Below, one piece after another: positions 34,430 to 44,600 of a stretch of DNA of 64,000 bases; position 1 is the stretch's first letter; each line of letters opens with the position of its first letter. The position numbers and the translations under genes were made by a program. The stretch is from Mangrovivirga cuniculi (GTDB lineage: Bacteria > Bacteroidota > Bacteroidia > Cytophagales > Cyclobacteriaceae): assembly GCF_005166025.1 (NCBI RefSeq), contig NZ_CP028923.1, forward strand, positions 1,490,001-1,554,000, written 5' to 3'. The notes under the pieces are model-generated. The model made no database searches. It saw only the letters and a list, made by a program, of their open reading frames with translations, and had not been told where the DNA came from.

Positions 34430-36022
34430 TCAATGATCGTTAGTTTGCCTTAACTCGTGATCCGGAAGAAAAAAGGTAGCAATAGCAGCTAAAAGAGATA
34501 CGATTAGAGCAAAAAGAAATATTCTGGACACTGCGTCACTAAAGGCAGTTATAATTGTATCCAAAGCACTTTTATAAGTTGAATTGTTACTTGTATTAAC
34601 TACCTCTTCGTCTAATTTTTCTCTTAATTCCTGAATGTTTGTTTCGCTATCAACTTTGATCTCTATCGGTGAGTCCTTAAGTTTTTTAATCTCTGGTTTT
34701 TGGATAATACCGCTAACTGTTAATGCCAGGATCATTCCCATGATAGCAGCCCCGGTGACACCACCAATTTGCCTGAAAAATTGAGTCGAACCTGTTGCCT
34801 GTCCCAAAACATTTCTTTTAACACTATTTTGAACTGCCAGTGGAAACATAGGCAAGGTAGGCCCCATACCCAGTCCAGCAACAACCATCAGGATTACGAC
34901 TTTATAATATTCAGTATCTGTATTAAGAGTGGTGAGCAATCCAAAGGCGAGCATCAAAATACCAATTCCAAAGAGTATTATGATTTTTACTCTTCGAAAT
35001 TTATTTGATAACCTGCCGGCCAGCGTGGATCCGGTAACTAATCCCATAGATAAGGGTATCAAACTAATCCCTGCCTTTGTGGCTGAAACTCCAAGAACAT
35101 TGGTTAAATACAATGGAATAAAAAGTGTCAGACTAAAAAAAGACATTCCGAGAAAGATCACCGCAATTACCGATACTTTAAAGACACTATTCTGAAATAA
35201 TTGAAGATTTATAATTGGGTTAGGACTTTTTTTAGATCTAAAATAAAATAGGAGGGATCCTGCAATCGCCAGCGACACAAAAATCAGAAATTCAGGAGAG
35301 GTAAGCCCACTTTTTTGCTTATCCGTTTCAAGGGCTAGTAATAATCCACCTGTACCGATTGTTAAATAAAAAGCTCCTCTGAAATCAAAGTATTTTGAAC
35401 TGTCTTTTTCAGGGAAAAGTTTTGGCATATACCTGACTATAAAATAGACTGCTATTGCTCCAAAGGGAATATTTACATAAAACACCCAACGCCATCCTTC
35501 AACTCCCGGAATAATTCCTCCGGCATAATCAGTTAATAAACCGCCAAAGAATGGCCCTAATAAGCTAGCTATTCCGAAGGCTGCGCCTATATATCCCTGG
35601 TATTTCCCTCTTTCAGCTGGAGGGAACAAATCTGCTATCACAATGAATGCCATTGAAAATAAACCGGCACCTCCCAGGCCCTGTATAGCCCTGAATAAGA
35701 TTAACTGATTCATACCATCTCCGATAATAGGTAGATCACCCCAACTACCTGCTAAGCCGCAAAGCACAGAACCGGTTAAAAAGATTGTAATTGCACCAAA
35801 CTCAATAGATTTTTTACTAAGCATATCTGCCAGCTTACCATAAATCGGTACGAAGACTGTACTGGCAGTTAAATAGGCAGTAGCTACCAGGCTATATCGA
35901 CTAAGCCCCTGAAGATCCCTGGCTATTGAAGGCAATGCTGTTGCCACAATAGTCTGATCCAACGCTCCTAAAAATAAGGCTGTTAATACAGCAGCAAGCG
36001 TAAGTGCTTTTTCTTTGGTCAT
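34430..36022 (-). CDS. DHA2-type (EmrB/QacA) MFS drug transporter
   Basis: 530 residues from the ATG at 36022; a TTG two codons upstream is an alternative. Fourteen hydrophobic segments are expected and the sequence shows them, beginning ALTLAAVLTALFLGALDQTI. The motif LDQTIVATALPSIARDL is the DHA2 signature (motif D1-like), and GKLADMLSKKSI is the loop 2-3 MFS motif. Between the last two segments is an extracytoplasmic loop of about 60 residues. The family uses the proton gradient to export drugs or other small molecules. No regulator adjoins it, so the substrate is open. Confidence 0.9.
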   Translation of the reverse strand: MTKEKALTLAAVLTALFLGALDQTIVATALPSIARDLQGLSRYSLVATAYLTASTVFVPIYGKLADMLSKKSIEFGAITIFLTGSVLCGLAGSWGDLPIIGDGMNQLILFRAIQGLGGAGLFSMAFIVIADLFPPAERGKYQGYIGAAFGIASLLGPFFGGLLTDYAGGIIPGVEGWRWVFYVNIPFGAIAVYFIVRYMPKLFPEKDSSKYFDFRGAFYLTIGTGGLLLALETDKQKSGLTSPEFLIFVSLAIAGSLLFYFRSKKSPNPIINLQLFQNSVFKVSVIAVIFLGMSFFSLTLFIPLYLTNVLGVSATKAGISLIPLSMGLVTGSTLAGRLSNKFRRVKIIILFGIGILMLAFGLLTTLNTDTEYYKVVILMVVAGLGMGPTLPMFPLAVQNSVKRNVLGQATGSTQFFRQIGGVTGAAIMGMILALTVSGIIQKPEIKKLKDSPIEIKVDSETNIQELREKLDEEVVNTSNNSTYKSALDTIITAFSDAVSRIFLFALIVSLLAAIATFFLPDHELRQTNDH

Positions 36023-36066
36023 AGGCAATTAACGCCTCATATTAAGATTGGTTTTGGAATTAATTC

Positions 36067-36522
36067 TTAATCTTTTGAGTCACCGGTAACCATTGGTATA
36101 ACGAGTATAGGAATTTTAGCTCTTTTAACTACTTTTGACGTGGTCTCTCCAATCAGAGCTTTATACATGAATGAATGATCCTCATTTCCGATAATTATCA
36201 GGTCAGCTTTTAAATCCCTGGCTTCTTTCAATAATGTATCAACTGTAGGTCCCTGGATTAAAAGCGCATGAGTTGTAATTCCTTCATCTGATTTTATTTT
36301 TTCGGCCAACTCCTGTAAGTAGCGGTGCTCCTGTTTAATAGTTTTTGCACGGTCATCACGGATAAATTGAGGCCCTGGATCGTATCCGACAAAATCCGGA
36401 TCCGGAAATGTCACGTGTATCAACCAAAGTTCAGATCCAAATGCCTTTGCCTGTTTTATTGCCGAATCAATAAGAGCAGGGGAATCAACATCATCGATTG
36501 CAACAACTATGTTATTAAACAT
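36067..36522 (-). CDS. Universal stress protein family
   Basis: 151 residues of the UspA fold: NNIVVAIDDVDSPALIDSAI at the start, then KADLIIIGNEDHSFMYKALI, GETTSKVVKRAKIPILVIP. The nucleotide-binding pattern GxxGx9GS is degenerate (GNED and GETTSKV), so ATP binding is unsure. It lies just upstream of the MFS gene and downstream of a small membrane protein gene, all on the minus strand. Confidence 0.85.
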   Translation of the reverse strand: MFNNIVVAIDDVDSPALIDSAIKQAKAFGSELWLIHVTFPDPDFVGYDPGPQFIRDDRAKTIKQEHRYLQELAEKIKSDEGITTHALLIQGPTVDTLLKEARDLKADLIIIGNEDHSFMYKALIGETTSKVVKRAKIPILVIPMVTGDSKD

Positions 36523-36535
36523 GATTTAAATTGAT

Positions 36536-36787
36536 TTACCTTTTAGAACCTGTTTTTTGTTTCTGGAAAATCTGGATAAATGCAACTATAGCAAGTATCA
36601 AACAGGTGAGGACTAATTCCATACCGTTTGATTCCAGAAAATCTAACCAGTAAAGCACAGGGATTATTATCATAAGAGCAGAAGCTCCTATTAAAATGTA
36701 CTTACCTGTCTTACTTTTCTTTTTAAAGCTTTCCAGCAGGCCATATACACCGATGCATACGAAAGCAATTCCAAATATTAAAGCCAT
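36536..36787 (-). CDS. Small membrane protein, function unknown
   Basis: 83 residues with three hydrophobic segments (about 1-16, 27-48 and 56-72) and a basic tail (QKQKTGSKR). No family was recognised. It starts the short minus-strand run that includes the universal stress protein 13 bases downstream and the MFS transporter. Confidence 0.6.
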   Translation of the reverse strand: MALIFGIAFVCIGVYGLLESFKKKSKTGKYILIGASALMIIIPVLYWLDFLESNGMELVLTCLILAIVAFIQIFQKQKTGSKR

Positions 36788-36821
36788 GGTATAATTTCGA
36801 AAAAAATTAGATGAAAGACAA

Positions 36822-36853
36822 ATAAAAAAGGCCGCATAATGTTATGCGGCCTC
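36822..36853 (-). terminator. Terminator after the SusD gene
   Basis: Stem GGCCGCATAA/TTATGCGGCC with a two-base loop and a T run on the minus strand, 32 bases past the SusD stop codon. Confidence 0.9.
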
Positions 36854-36884
36854 AAATTAAACGATTGCAACGGTAGGTTCTTTA

Positions 36885-38417
36885 TTAATAACCAGGATTT
36901 TGTGTTAACCCGGCAACTCTTACTTCTGCAATTGGAATAGGAAGTAATTCATGTTTTCCAGCCTGGAATCCTTCTGAAGCTAAAACTTCATCAGCAATTC
37001 CCCATCTAACAAGATCTCTGAATCTGTGTCCTTCAAAAGCTAACTCAAGTTGACGCTCTAGGATCAATGCATCAACTAGTGCCTGACCAGAAAGGTCTAT
37101 TGGTGCTAAACCAGCACGATCTCTTACATCATTGATATAATCAACTCCTGTACCTTCATTTCCATCTCTGATATGAGCCTCTGCTGCCATTAGCAATACA
37201 TCTGCATATCTGATGATTCTGAAGTTTGTAGCGTAGTTTAATTCACCAACTGCTCCGCCTTCTAAATTTGTTTCACCAGAGTATGTTCCGTATTTTCTTC
37301 GAATATATCCTTCGTATCCATATGCATCAGGATTGGTCCAATCACCACCCATAGCACGTAGCTCTTCTTCAGACATCAGGTTGTTGATTCTTCTTTCAAC
37401 ATCACCGGCATCCATAAAAGCTTGATACATTGATGGTTCAGGTACATTAAATCCCCATCCACCCATTAATGAGTCTCCAGGAGCTGCCTGATAGAAGTCG
37501 CCTCTTGGTCCCATTAGCTGAATGTGTATATTAGATTCCTGGAAACGTCCTTCACCCCATGGGAAATTCCCCCAGTTATAAGCTTCCTCTGAAATGAATT
37601 GGACTTCGAATATAGATTCCATTCCGAATTCATGTTCTTTTGTGAATATTTGACCATAATATGGTTCAAGAGCATATTCTCCCGAATTTATTACTTCATC
37701 AAGTATACTTGCAGCATTTGTCCACTCTTCAAGATAAAGATAGGTTTTACCCAGTAAAGCTTTCGCTCCACCTGAAGACCATCTGAATTTTTCTCCAGCA
37801 CCGTAAGCACTTTTTGGAGGAAGTGACTGTATTGCGCTTTGAAGATCGTCAACGATTTGTGCGTATACTTCACTAGCCGCAACTCTTGGAGTTGAAGAGT
37901 ATTCTGCCGGAGGCACCTCATTTAATACTAAAGGTACATCTCCGAACATGGTTACTAATTCAAAGTAATAATATGCTCGTAAACATTTAGCCTCGGCTAT
38001 TAGTCTTTCCTTTAAATCAGTGTCAGGTTCGGTGTTATTTATTACAAGGTTTGCACGATAAATACCATAATAAGCCATTTTCCAGTAACCCAAAATAGCA
38101 CCATTATTTGAATCAAAAGTATAATTGTCAAGAGTTTGATAACCTGGCTGGTCTCCTAAACTACTTCCGCCTGCATTTGATTCATCAGATGGAAGAGTTT
38201 TTACCAGGTATGGGCTCGCCCAACCATTACTAAAATGGTATTGTAAAAGATCGTAAGCAGCAGTCGTAGCTTGCAAAACATCCTCTTCGGTAGAATAAAA
38301 TTCTTCTACGGGTGCTCTACCAGGAATTTCTTGTTCCAGAAAATCTTCGCAACTCTGGAAGGTAAATCCTACGAGAGCAACCATAATAAGTGTTGATAAT
38401 TTATTTATAGTTTTCAT
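36885..38417 (-). CDS. SusD/RagB family outer-membrane glycan-binding lipoprotein
   Basis: 510 residues from the ATG at 38417 (MKTINKLSTLIMVALVGFTF, lipobox ending at Cys in FQSCEDF); an upstream ATG adds four residues. Helical TPR-like parts and the late blocks YADVLLMAAEAHIRDG and VDALILERQLELAFEGHRFRD are typical of SusD, as is the ending LPIPIAEVRVAGLTQNPGY. It works with the SusC porin upstream as a lid that captures oligosaccharide or peptide at the cell surface. It follows SusC by 12 bases. Confidence 0.95.
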   Translation of the reverse strand: MKTINKLSTLIMVALVGFTFQSCEDFLEQEIPGRAPVEEFYSTEEDVLQATTAAYDLLQYHFSNGWASPYLVKTLPSDESNAGGSSLGDQPGYQTLDNYTFDSNNGAILGYWKMAYYGIYRANLVINNTEPDTDLKERLIAEAKCLRAYYYFELVTMFGDVPLVLNEVPPAEYSSTPRVAASEVYAQIVDDLQSAIQSLPPKSAYGAGEKFRWSSGGAKALLGKTYLYLEEWTNAASILDEVINSGEYALEPYYGQIFTKEHEFGMESIFEVQFISEEAYNWGNFPWGEGRFQESNIHIQLMGPRGDFYQAAPGDSLMGGWGFNVPEPSMYQAFMDAGDVERRINNLMSEEELRAMGGDWTNPDAYGYEGYIRRKYGTYSGETNLEGGAVGELNYATNFRIIRYADVLLMAAEAHIRDGNEGTGVDYINDVRDRAGLAPIDLSGQALVDALILERQLELAFEGHRFRDLVRWGIADEVLASEGFQAGKHELLPIPIAEVRVAGLTQNPGY

Positions 38418-38429
38418 GTTCTCGTTCAA

Positions 38430-41400
38430 TTAAAATGTAACATTTAATCCAGTTAAGAATACTCTTGGTATTGGATAAACCCCTCTGTCAATTCCAAGAC
38501 TGGTGCTATTTGCACTACCGGCCTCAGGATCAAGCCCCGGGTAATCCGTAAAAGTAAAGAAGTTATCCAGTGAAACGTAGAATCTCAATTTCGAAATTCC
38601 AGCATTTGAGAAGATATCCTCCGGAAGAGTATAACCTACTTGTAACTGCCGGATTCTCATATATGAACCGTCAAATACCATTAGGTCACTGTTGTAAATG
38701 AATGGATTATCTGTATTTGCTCTGAACCAACTGTTTGTGCTTCCTTCTCCTGTCCATCTGTCTTCGTAGTAGAAAGCAGGCTTGTTAGCAGTCGGACGGT
38801 CAGTTCGGTTAAAGCCCATTAAAATGTCATTTCCTTGTTTTCCTTGTAAGAATAAAAGGAAATCAAATCCTTTGTAAGATGCTGTCGCTCTTACTGCATA
38901 GATGAAATCAGGGAATGGATCTCCAATATAAGTTTGATCATCTGGAGAGATTGATCCATCTTCGTTTACATCAACAACGATAGGATCACCTGGTACCGGG
39001 TTATATCCGGTTAAGCCTCCTTCAGAAACGTAAGCATCTATTTCTGCCTGATTTTGGAAAATTCCATTTGTTTTATAACCACTGAAATACCAGATAGGGT
39101 AACCTTGCTCAAAGAATGTTGCGGTCCATCCTGTTCCTACTCCGACACCGCCAATTTGGTCAACATTCTCATTTAAAGCAGTAACTTCATTGTCTAATGT
39201 TGTGAAGTTTGCTCCAATAGAGTAGTTAAAATCTCCAACCTGATCTCTCCAGTTAAGAGCTAATTCTATACCTTGGTTTTGAATTGTACCACCGTTAATA
39301 AAAGAAGGATCGTTACCGGAGAATAGTGGTGGAGTACCCAGTGTGATAAGATCTACAGTTTCTTTTCTGTAGTAGTCAAACTCAAGAGTTAATTTATCCT
39401 CGAAGAATCCGGCTTCTAATCCGATATCTACCTGTCGACTTGTCTCCCATCTTAAATCAGGGTTTGACTGGAAGTCAGGTTCTGCACCGATCAGGTAATT
39501 GCTTTGAGAATTTGGGTATCTGATACCTTCTGTAGTAATTAAAGCGGCATATTGACCTATGTTCAATGACCTTACACTACCATTTTCTCCCCAACTTGCT
39601 CTCAATTTCAAGAAATTCATTGGAGAAGTACGAGAATAAAATCCTTCTTCTGAAATTACCCAACCTGCAGAGAAACTTGGGAAGAAATCCCATCTGTTGT
39701 CAGGATGTAATTTTGAAGACCCATCATAACGGCCTGTGATATTTAATAGATACTTACCTTGATAATCATACAATACTCTGAAATAGTATGACATGATAGT
39801 TTGAACATTTCTTCTTCCTCCAACTCTGTCATTATCATCCGGAAGGAAATCGTAGTAAGCATATTTATCAGCTTCTTTAAACATTGGGCCACCAGACATA
39901 AAGAGGTAATTATGCTCCATTTTTTGAGCTGTAGTACCTAATGTGACATTGAAATTATGATTATCAAAAGACTTATCAATATTCACAAAGTTGTCCCACT
40001 GCCAGTTGAACCATTTATCGTCAGAATCATTTACTGTAGCAGTATTATTTAATCTTTCAGAAGAATAGTAATAACTTGGAGTCCATGTGCTAAATCGCTG
40101 GAATGCAGCGTCTATACCAAATCTAGTAGTGAATTTTAACCATTCAACCGGTTGGATATTTGCGTAGATATTTCCAACTATTTTATCCTGAACAGTACCA
40201 CCTCTGGCAGTTTGAATACCTGCTAGCGGGTTAAAGATTTCACCAAATACATATTGTGAAATTCCATAGTACTGGCCGGCATCATTTGTTACCAATGTAT
40301 TTCCATTATCTAATACTTGTTGAGCATAATCAGGTAATGTACCAGTGTATACTGTTGGAGTTAATGGGTCAAGCAATAGTGCGTTATTCATTATTCCACC
40401 AAACTCACTGTCTTCAGCAATTGTAGATCGCTCAAAGTGAGAGAATGACATGTTGTTACCAACTGTTAACCAGTCTTTAACTTCATGATCGGTATTTAAT
40501 CTGAATGTATAACGTTCAAAATTTGACTTTTCACCGCCTACAATACCATCCTGATCAAAGAAACTTCCTCCAATAAGGTATTTTGATTTTTCAGTTCCTC
40601 CACTGATATTAAGACTGTGTCTCATCATAGGCGCTGATTCAAATACTTCGTCCAGCCAGTTTGTATTTACATTTCCAACATTTGATGGATCAGGACCGTT
40701 AGCAACTCCGGCTTCATCTAAATAAGTAGCGTATTGCTGTGAGTTCATTAAGTCCAGGTTTGGATTTGCACTCTGAATACCATATTGGAACCCGTAGTTG
40801 ATCTGTGCAGCACCAGCTTTACCTTTTTTAGTTGTAATATAAACTACACCATTACCACCTTGTGCACCATAAATAGCTGCTGAAGCAGCATCTTTTAGTA
40901 CTTCTATTGATTCTACTTCATTCGGATCCAGGTATTCTATTCCTCCGGTAATTACTCCATCAACAACATAAAGTGGCTGTGAGTTACCATTAGAACCAGT
41001 ACCACGAATGTTAATGTTAATACCACTACCAGGAGATCCTGAATTTGGTAAAACATTTACCCCTGCTACTCTTCCCTGAAGTGTCTGATCAATTCGGGTG
41101 TTAGATACGGATTGAATTTCATCGGCATCCACACTAGATATAGCTCCAGTTAATAAACTCTTCTTTTGCTCGCCATACCCAATGACCACTATTTCTTCAA
41201 GCGAAGTAATGTCGGGCATTAAAGCAACACTGATTGTGGATCTTCCATTGATCTCTACTTCCATTGATTCGTATCCAACAAAAGAAAACACCAGAATTTC
41301 TGCACTTTCTGGTACTGTTAATGAATAATTACCATTAACATCTGTTACTGTACCATTTCCGGTACCTTTAATGAGAATGTTTGCTCCGGGAATTCCAGAG

Positions 41401-41519
41401 TCGTTCATGCTGTCTGTTACCTTACCGCTGATCACTCTGTCCTGAGCAATGATTGCAACCTGACAAAGCATCAGTGCAAGATAAAGGATTAGGTTTTTCG
41501 GTTTGTTTATGTTTTTCAT
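38430..41519 (-). CDS. SusC/RagA family TonB-linked outer-membrane transporter
   Basis: 1029 residues from the ATG at 41519; another ATG lies seven codons upstream. It has a signal peptide (LILYLALMLCQVAIIAQ), an N-terminal carboxypeptidase-regulatory-like domain (VISGKVTDSMNDSGIPGANI), the SusC signature IVVIGYGEQKKSLLTGAISS, the TonB plug (VSNTRIDQTLQGRVAGVNVL, PLYVVDGVI), and a 22-strand barrel ending PRVFLTGLNVTF. It imports ligands captured by SusD using TonB energy. The locus also has a hybrid sensor and a GH3 enzyme, so a beta-linked glucan or other plant or algal glycan is the likely substrate (inference). Confidence 0.95.
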   Translation of the reverse strand: MKNINKPKNLILYLALMLCQVAIIAQDRVISGKVTDSMNDSGIPGANILIKGTGNGTVTDVNGNYSLTVPESAEILVFSFVGYESMEVEINGRSTISVALMPDITSLEEIVVIGYGEQKKSLLTGAISSVDADEIQSVSNTRIDQTLQGRVAGVNVLPNSGSPGSGININIRGTGSNGNSQPLYVVDGVITGGIEYLDPNEVESIEVLKDAASAAIYGAQGGNGVVYITTKKGKAGAAQINYGFQYGIQSANPNLDLMNSQQYATYLDEAGVANGPDPSNVGNVNTNWLDEVFESAPMMRHSLNISGGTEKSKYLIGGSFFDQDGIVGGEKSNFERYTFRLNTDHEVKDWLTVGNNMSFSHFERSTIAEDSEFGGIMNNALLLDPLTPTVYTGTLPDYAQQVLDNGNTLVTNDAGQYYGISQYVFGEIFNPLAGIQTARGGTVQDKIVGNIYANIQPVEWLKFTTRFGIDAAFQRFSTWTPSYYYSSERLNNTATVNDSDDKWFNWQWDNFVNIDKSFDNHNFNVTLGTTAQKMEHNYLFMSGGPMFKEADKYAYYDFLPDDNDRVGGRRNVQTIMSYYFRVLYDYQGKYLLNITGRYDGSSKLHPDNRWDFFPSFSAGWVISEEGFYSRTSPMNFLKLRASWGENGSVRSLNIGQYAALITTEGIRYPNSQSNYLIGAEPDFQSNPDLRWETSRQVDIGLEAGFFEDKLTLEFDYYRKETVDLITLGTPPLFSGNDPSFINGGTIQNQGIELALNWRDQVGDFNYSIGANFTTLDNEVTALNENVDQIGGVGVGTGWTATFFEQGYPIWYFSGYKTNGIFQNQAEIDAYVSEGGLTGYNPVPGDPIVVDVNEDGSISPDDQTYIGDPFPDFIYAVRATASYKGFDFLLFLQGKQGNDILMGFNRTDRPTANKPAFYYEDRWTGEGSTNSWFRANTDNPFIYNSDLMVFDGSYMRIRQLQVGYTLPEDIFSNAGISKLRFYVSLDNFFTFTDYPGLDPEAGSANSTSLGIDRGVYPIPRVFLTGLNVTF

Positions 41520-41588
41520 ATGCACTGAGTTTTGTGTCAATATTAAATTGTTACAGACAACAAAAGCAGGGCATTTAAAACAAATGCG

Positions 41589-41601
41589 CGTGGTATTTGT
41601 A
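41589..41601 (-). promoter_or_regulatory. Candidate hybrid-sensor binding site upstream of susC
   Basis: On the minus strand it reads TACAAATACCACG. The same 13-mer with one change (TACAAATACCATG) lies at 45797-45809 between the sensor and GH3 genes. A site shared by these two promoters fits the regulator encoded between them. Confidence 0.4.
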
Positions 41602-41645
41602 ACAACCGTTTGAAATGGCTCTCAGGGGCTTGTTTCAATGGTTTT

Positions 41646-44600
41646 TCACTGTTTCAATGTTATAAATTCCGAAGGATTCATACCAAATTGTTTTTTAAAT
41701 GTGGTTCTGAAATATTGAAGATCTGTAAATCCTACCTGATAAGTTATTTCAGCAATCGAAAGTTTATTTAATTTTAAAAGTTGGGCAGCCCGTTGCATTC
41801 GGATATGGCGAATCAATTCGTTAGCACTCATTGAGATCGCATTTTTTAATCTTCTGTATAATTGCATCCGGCTCATTCCAATCTCCTTACAAATATCATT
41901 TATGGTGAAATTTGGTTCACTAATATTTTTTTCAATTATAGCGACAATTTCTTCAACGAATTTCTCGTCTGTATTTTTTATTTCCGGAGATTTTGGGGTG
42001 AGTTTATGATGTTTCTTTTGTGTGATTTTCTTTTTAAAGTTTTTGCCGGTAAGGAGCATATTGTGGATCTGCATTTTTAATTTATTCGGGTCAAATGGTT
42101 TTGTGAGGTATGCATCGGCTCCACTATAGTACCCTTTTTCAAAACTCTCATCAGAAGCTTTTGCTGTTAAAAGGATAATAGGAATATGATTTAACTCCGG
42201 GTTTGATTTAATAGTATTACAAAGTTCATAGCCATTCATCTCAGGCATAACTATATCACTGATTATAAGATCAGGTTTTTGATCAATGGCAATTTCTAAT
42301 CCCCTGGCTCCATTAATTGCACTTAATATTTCAAATTCATCTTTTAAATATTCAACTATAAATTTTTGAATTTCTTCGTTGTCCTCTGCTATTAATATTG
42401 TCTGTTTCTGTGAATTATCATCATCTACTTCTTTATTTTGGGATTGAACAGAGTCAGGTTCTAAAACATCTAATTCTGATATATTATCAATCAGGCTTTG
42501 TTTTACTCCTGGTAAAGCTATTACAGTTTCAGGAATGATATCAGTAAGATTGATAGGTATATTAACATTAAAACAAGCGCCAGATTTATTGTTGTTTCCG
42601 ACTTCAATCCTACCGTCATGTAATTCAACTAATTCTTTTGTCAGTGCTAATCCAATTCCTGTTCCCAGGTCATTTCTGCTTTTAGAACTTGAACTTTGGT
42701 AGTATCTCTTAAAAATTTCTTCTTTATCCGACTCAGCAATTCCATCTCCGGTATCACAGACTGAAAATGAAAATTTATTTTCTGAGCTTTTCAAATTAAA
42801 GCTAACCTCACCAAACTCTGGAGTGTATTTGATTGCGTTTGATAATAAATTGGTGATAATCTTTTCAAGTTTGTCAACATCTACTGAAGCAATAATCTTT
42901 TCCTCCGGAAAACGCACCGAAAAGCGTATATATTTCTTTTCAGCCAATCCTGAAAATGAATAAACCACGGGTTTTAAAAAAGCGGAGACGTCTATTACTG
43001 TGAATTCTGGATTTATACTGCCCGATTCTAATTTTGACAGATCAAGAATTTGGTTTATAAGGTTTAACAGTTTATCCGCTTGTCTGATGATATCAGTAAT
43101 TCTCTTTCGATGTTTTGAAAAGTGTTCATCGTAATAAATAGTTTTTAGAGGTGAAAGAATTAAGGTTAATGGAGTCCTGAATTCATGAGAAATATTAGCA
43201 AAAAACCTGGATTTCATTTCATCCAGCTCTTTTAATTTTTCTAATTCAAGATGCTCTATTTTTAAATTTGTTTTTAACTTTTCTCTACTGATAATCGTAT
43301 TTCTTCTCCATACCAGAAGGCTTACAATTATTGCTATATATGCTATGTATGCCCATATGGTGCCATACCATGGCGCATCAATATGAATTTTTAAGGAAGC
43401 GGTGTTTTCCGCAGGCTTTCCGTCTGCATTAAATGCCCTTACCTTAAAAGTATAATCCCCGGCAGGTACATTAGTATAGTATGCCACATTTCTTGTTTCG
43501 GCTTCCTGCCAATTCTCATCATATCCCTCCAGCTTATATTGATAGGTGTTTTTATTCGGTTGAGTATAGTTTAAATAGGTAAATGAAATATTAAAATCAT
43601 TTAAAGAATAGGGTAAATTCAGATTTCTGCTATGAAGTATGTTTTTATTCTTTTCTACTAGATATTGAGTGCCGTTTTCAGAATTAAACTTAATATCTGT
43701 AACCAGTACTTTTCCGTCAGTTGGGATTTCAGGTATATTTAGTGGGTTGAATCTATTAAATCCATTGATACCACCAAAAAGTAGATCTCCGTTTTTAAGC
43801 TTTAACGAGGCTCGTTTGGTAAATTCCGATGATTGAAGTCCATCAGCTTTGTCGTAAGTCTTAATTACGAGGTCTTCTGGAGATACCGATGCAAGACCTT
43901 TATTTGTACTTACCCAAATTAATCCACTATCGTCTTGCTCAATGCTTAATATCATGTTACTGGGAAGTCCGTCAACTACAGTAATTGCGACAAACTTTTC
44001 AGATTTTTCATCAAAGTAATTTAATCCTCCACCATGACTTCCTGCCCATAATCTATTTTGAGAATCCAGAAGAAAAGAAGAAACAAATCCATGATTCAGA
44101 TATTGTTTGCTATCAATTGGATGTTCAGGTGAATAATTTGTCAGAGTTTTAGTTTTCAGATCATCAGTCAGGGTTATTTTATCAATCCCATATCCTTCAG
44201 TTGCTGTCCAGATATTACCATATTGATCTTCAATAACAGCGTGTATAGTAGTGGAGGTGATTTTTCTATCTTCAATATTCGGACTGAAAAAATGAACCTC
44301 ATTAGTTTCAGGGTTATATACTTCAAGTGAATGCCTGAAGGAGGCTATCCAAATACGGTTTTTACTATCCTTATGGATGTCAAAAATATACTTTCCAAAT
44401 GACCCATTTCTGGTTCGTTGGTCAAAAAAGGAGATCTTCTTTTGACCTTTCTTTTTTGTGAAGACTCCTCCTTCCCATGTTCCGATCCACAAGGTGCTAT
44501 CCTGATCTTGTTCGAGACATAGAATACTGTTGCTAGTCAAATTGCTATTTGACTTATTGAAATACCTGGTTTCTTCTCCCGGAACTACATAATTTAATCC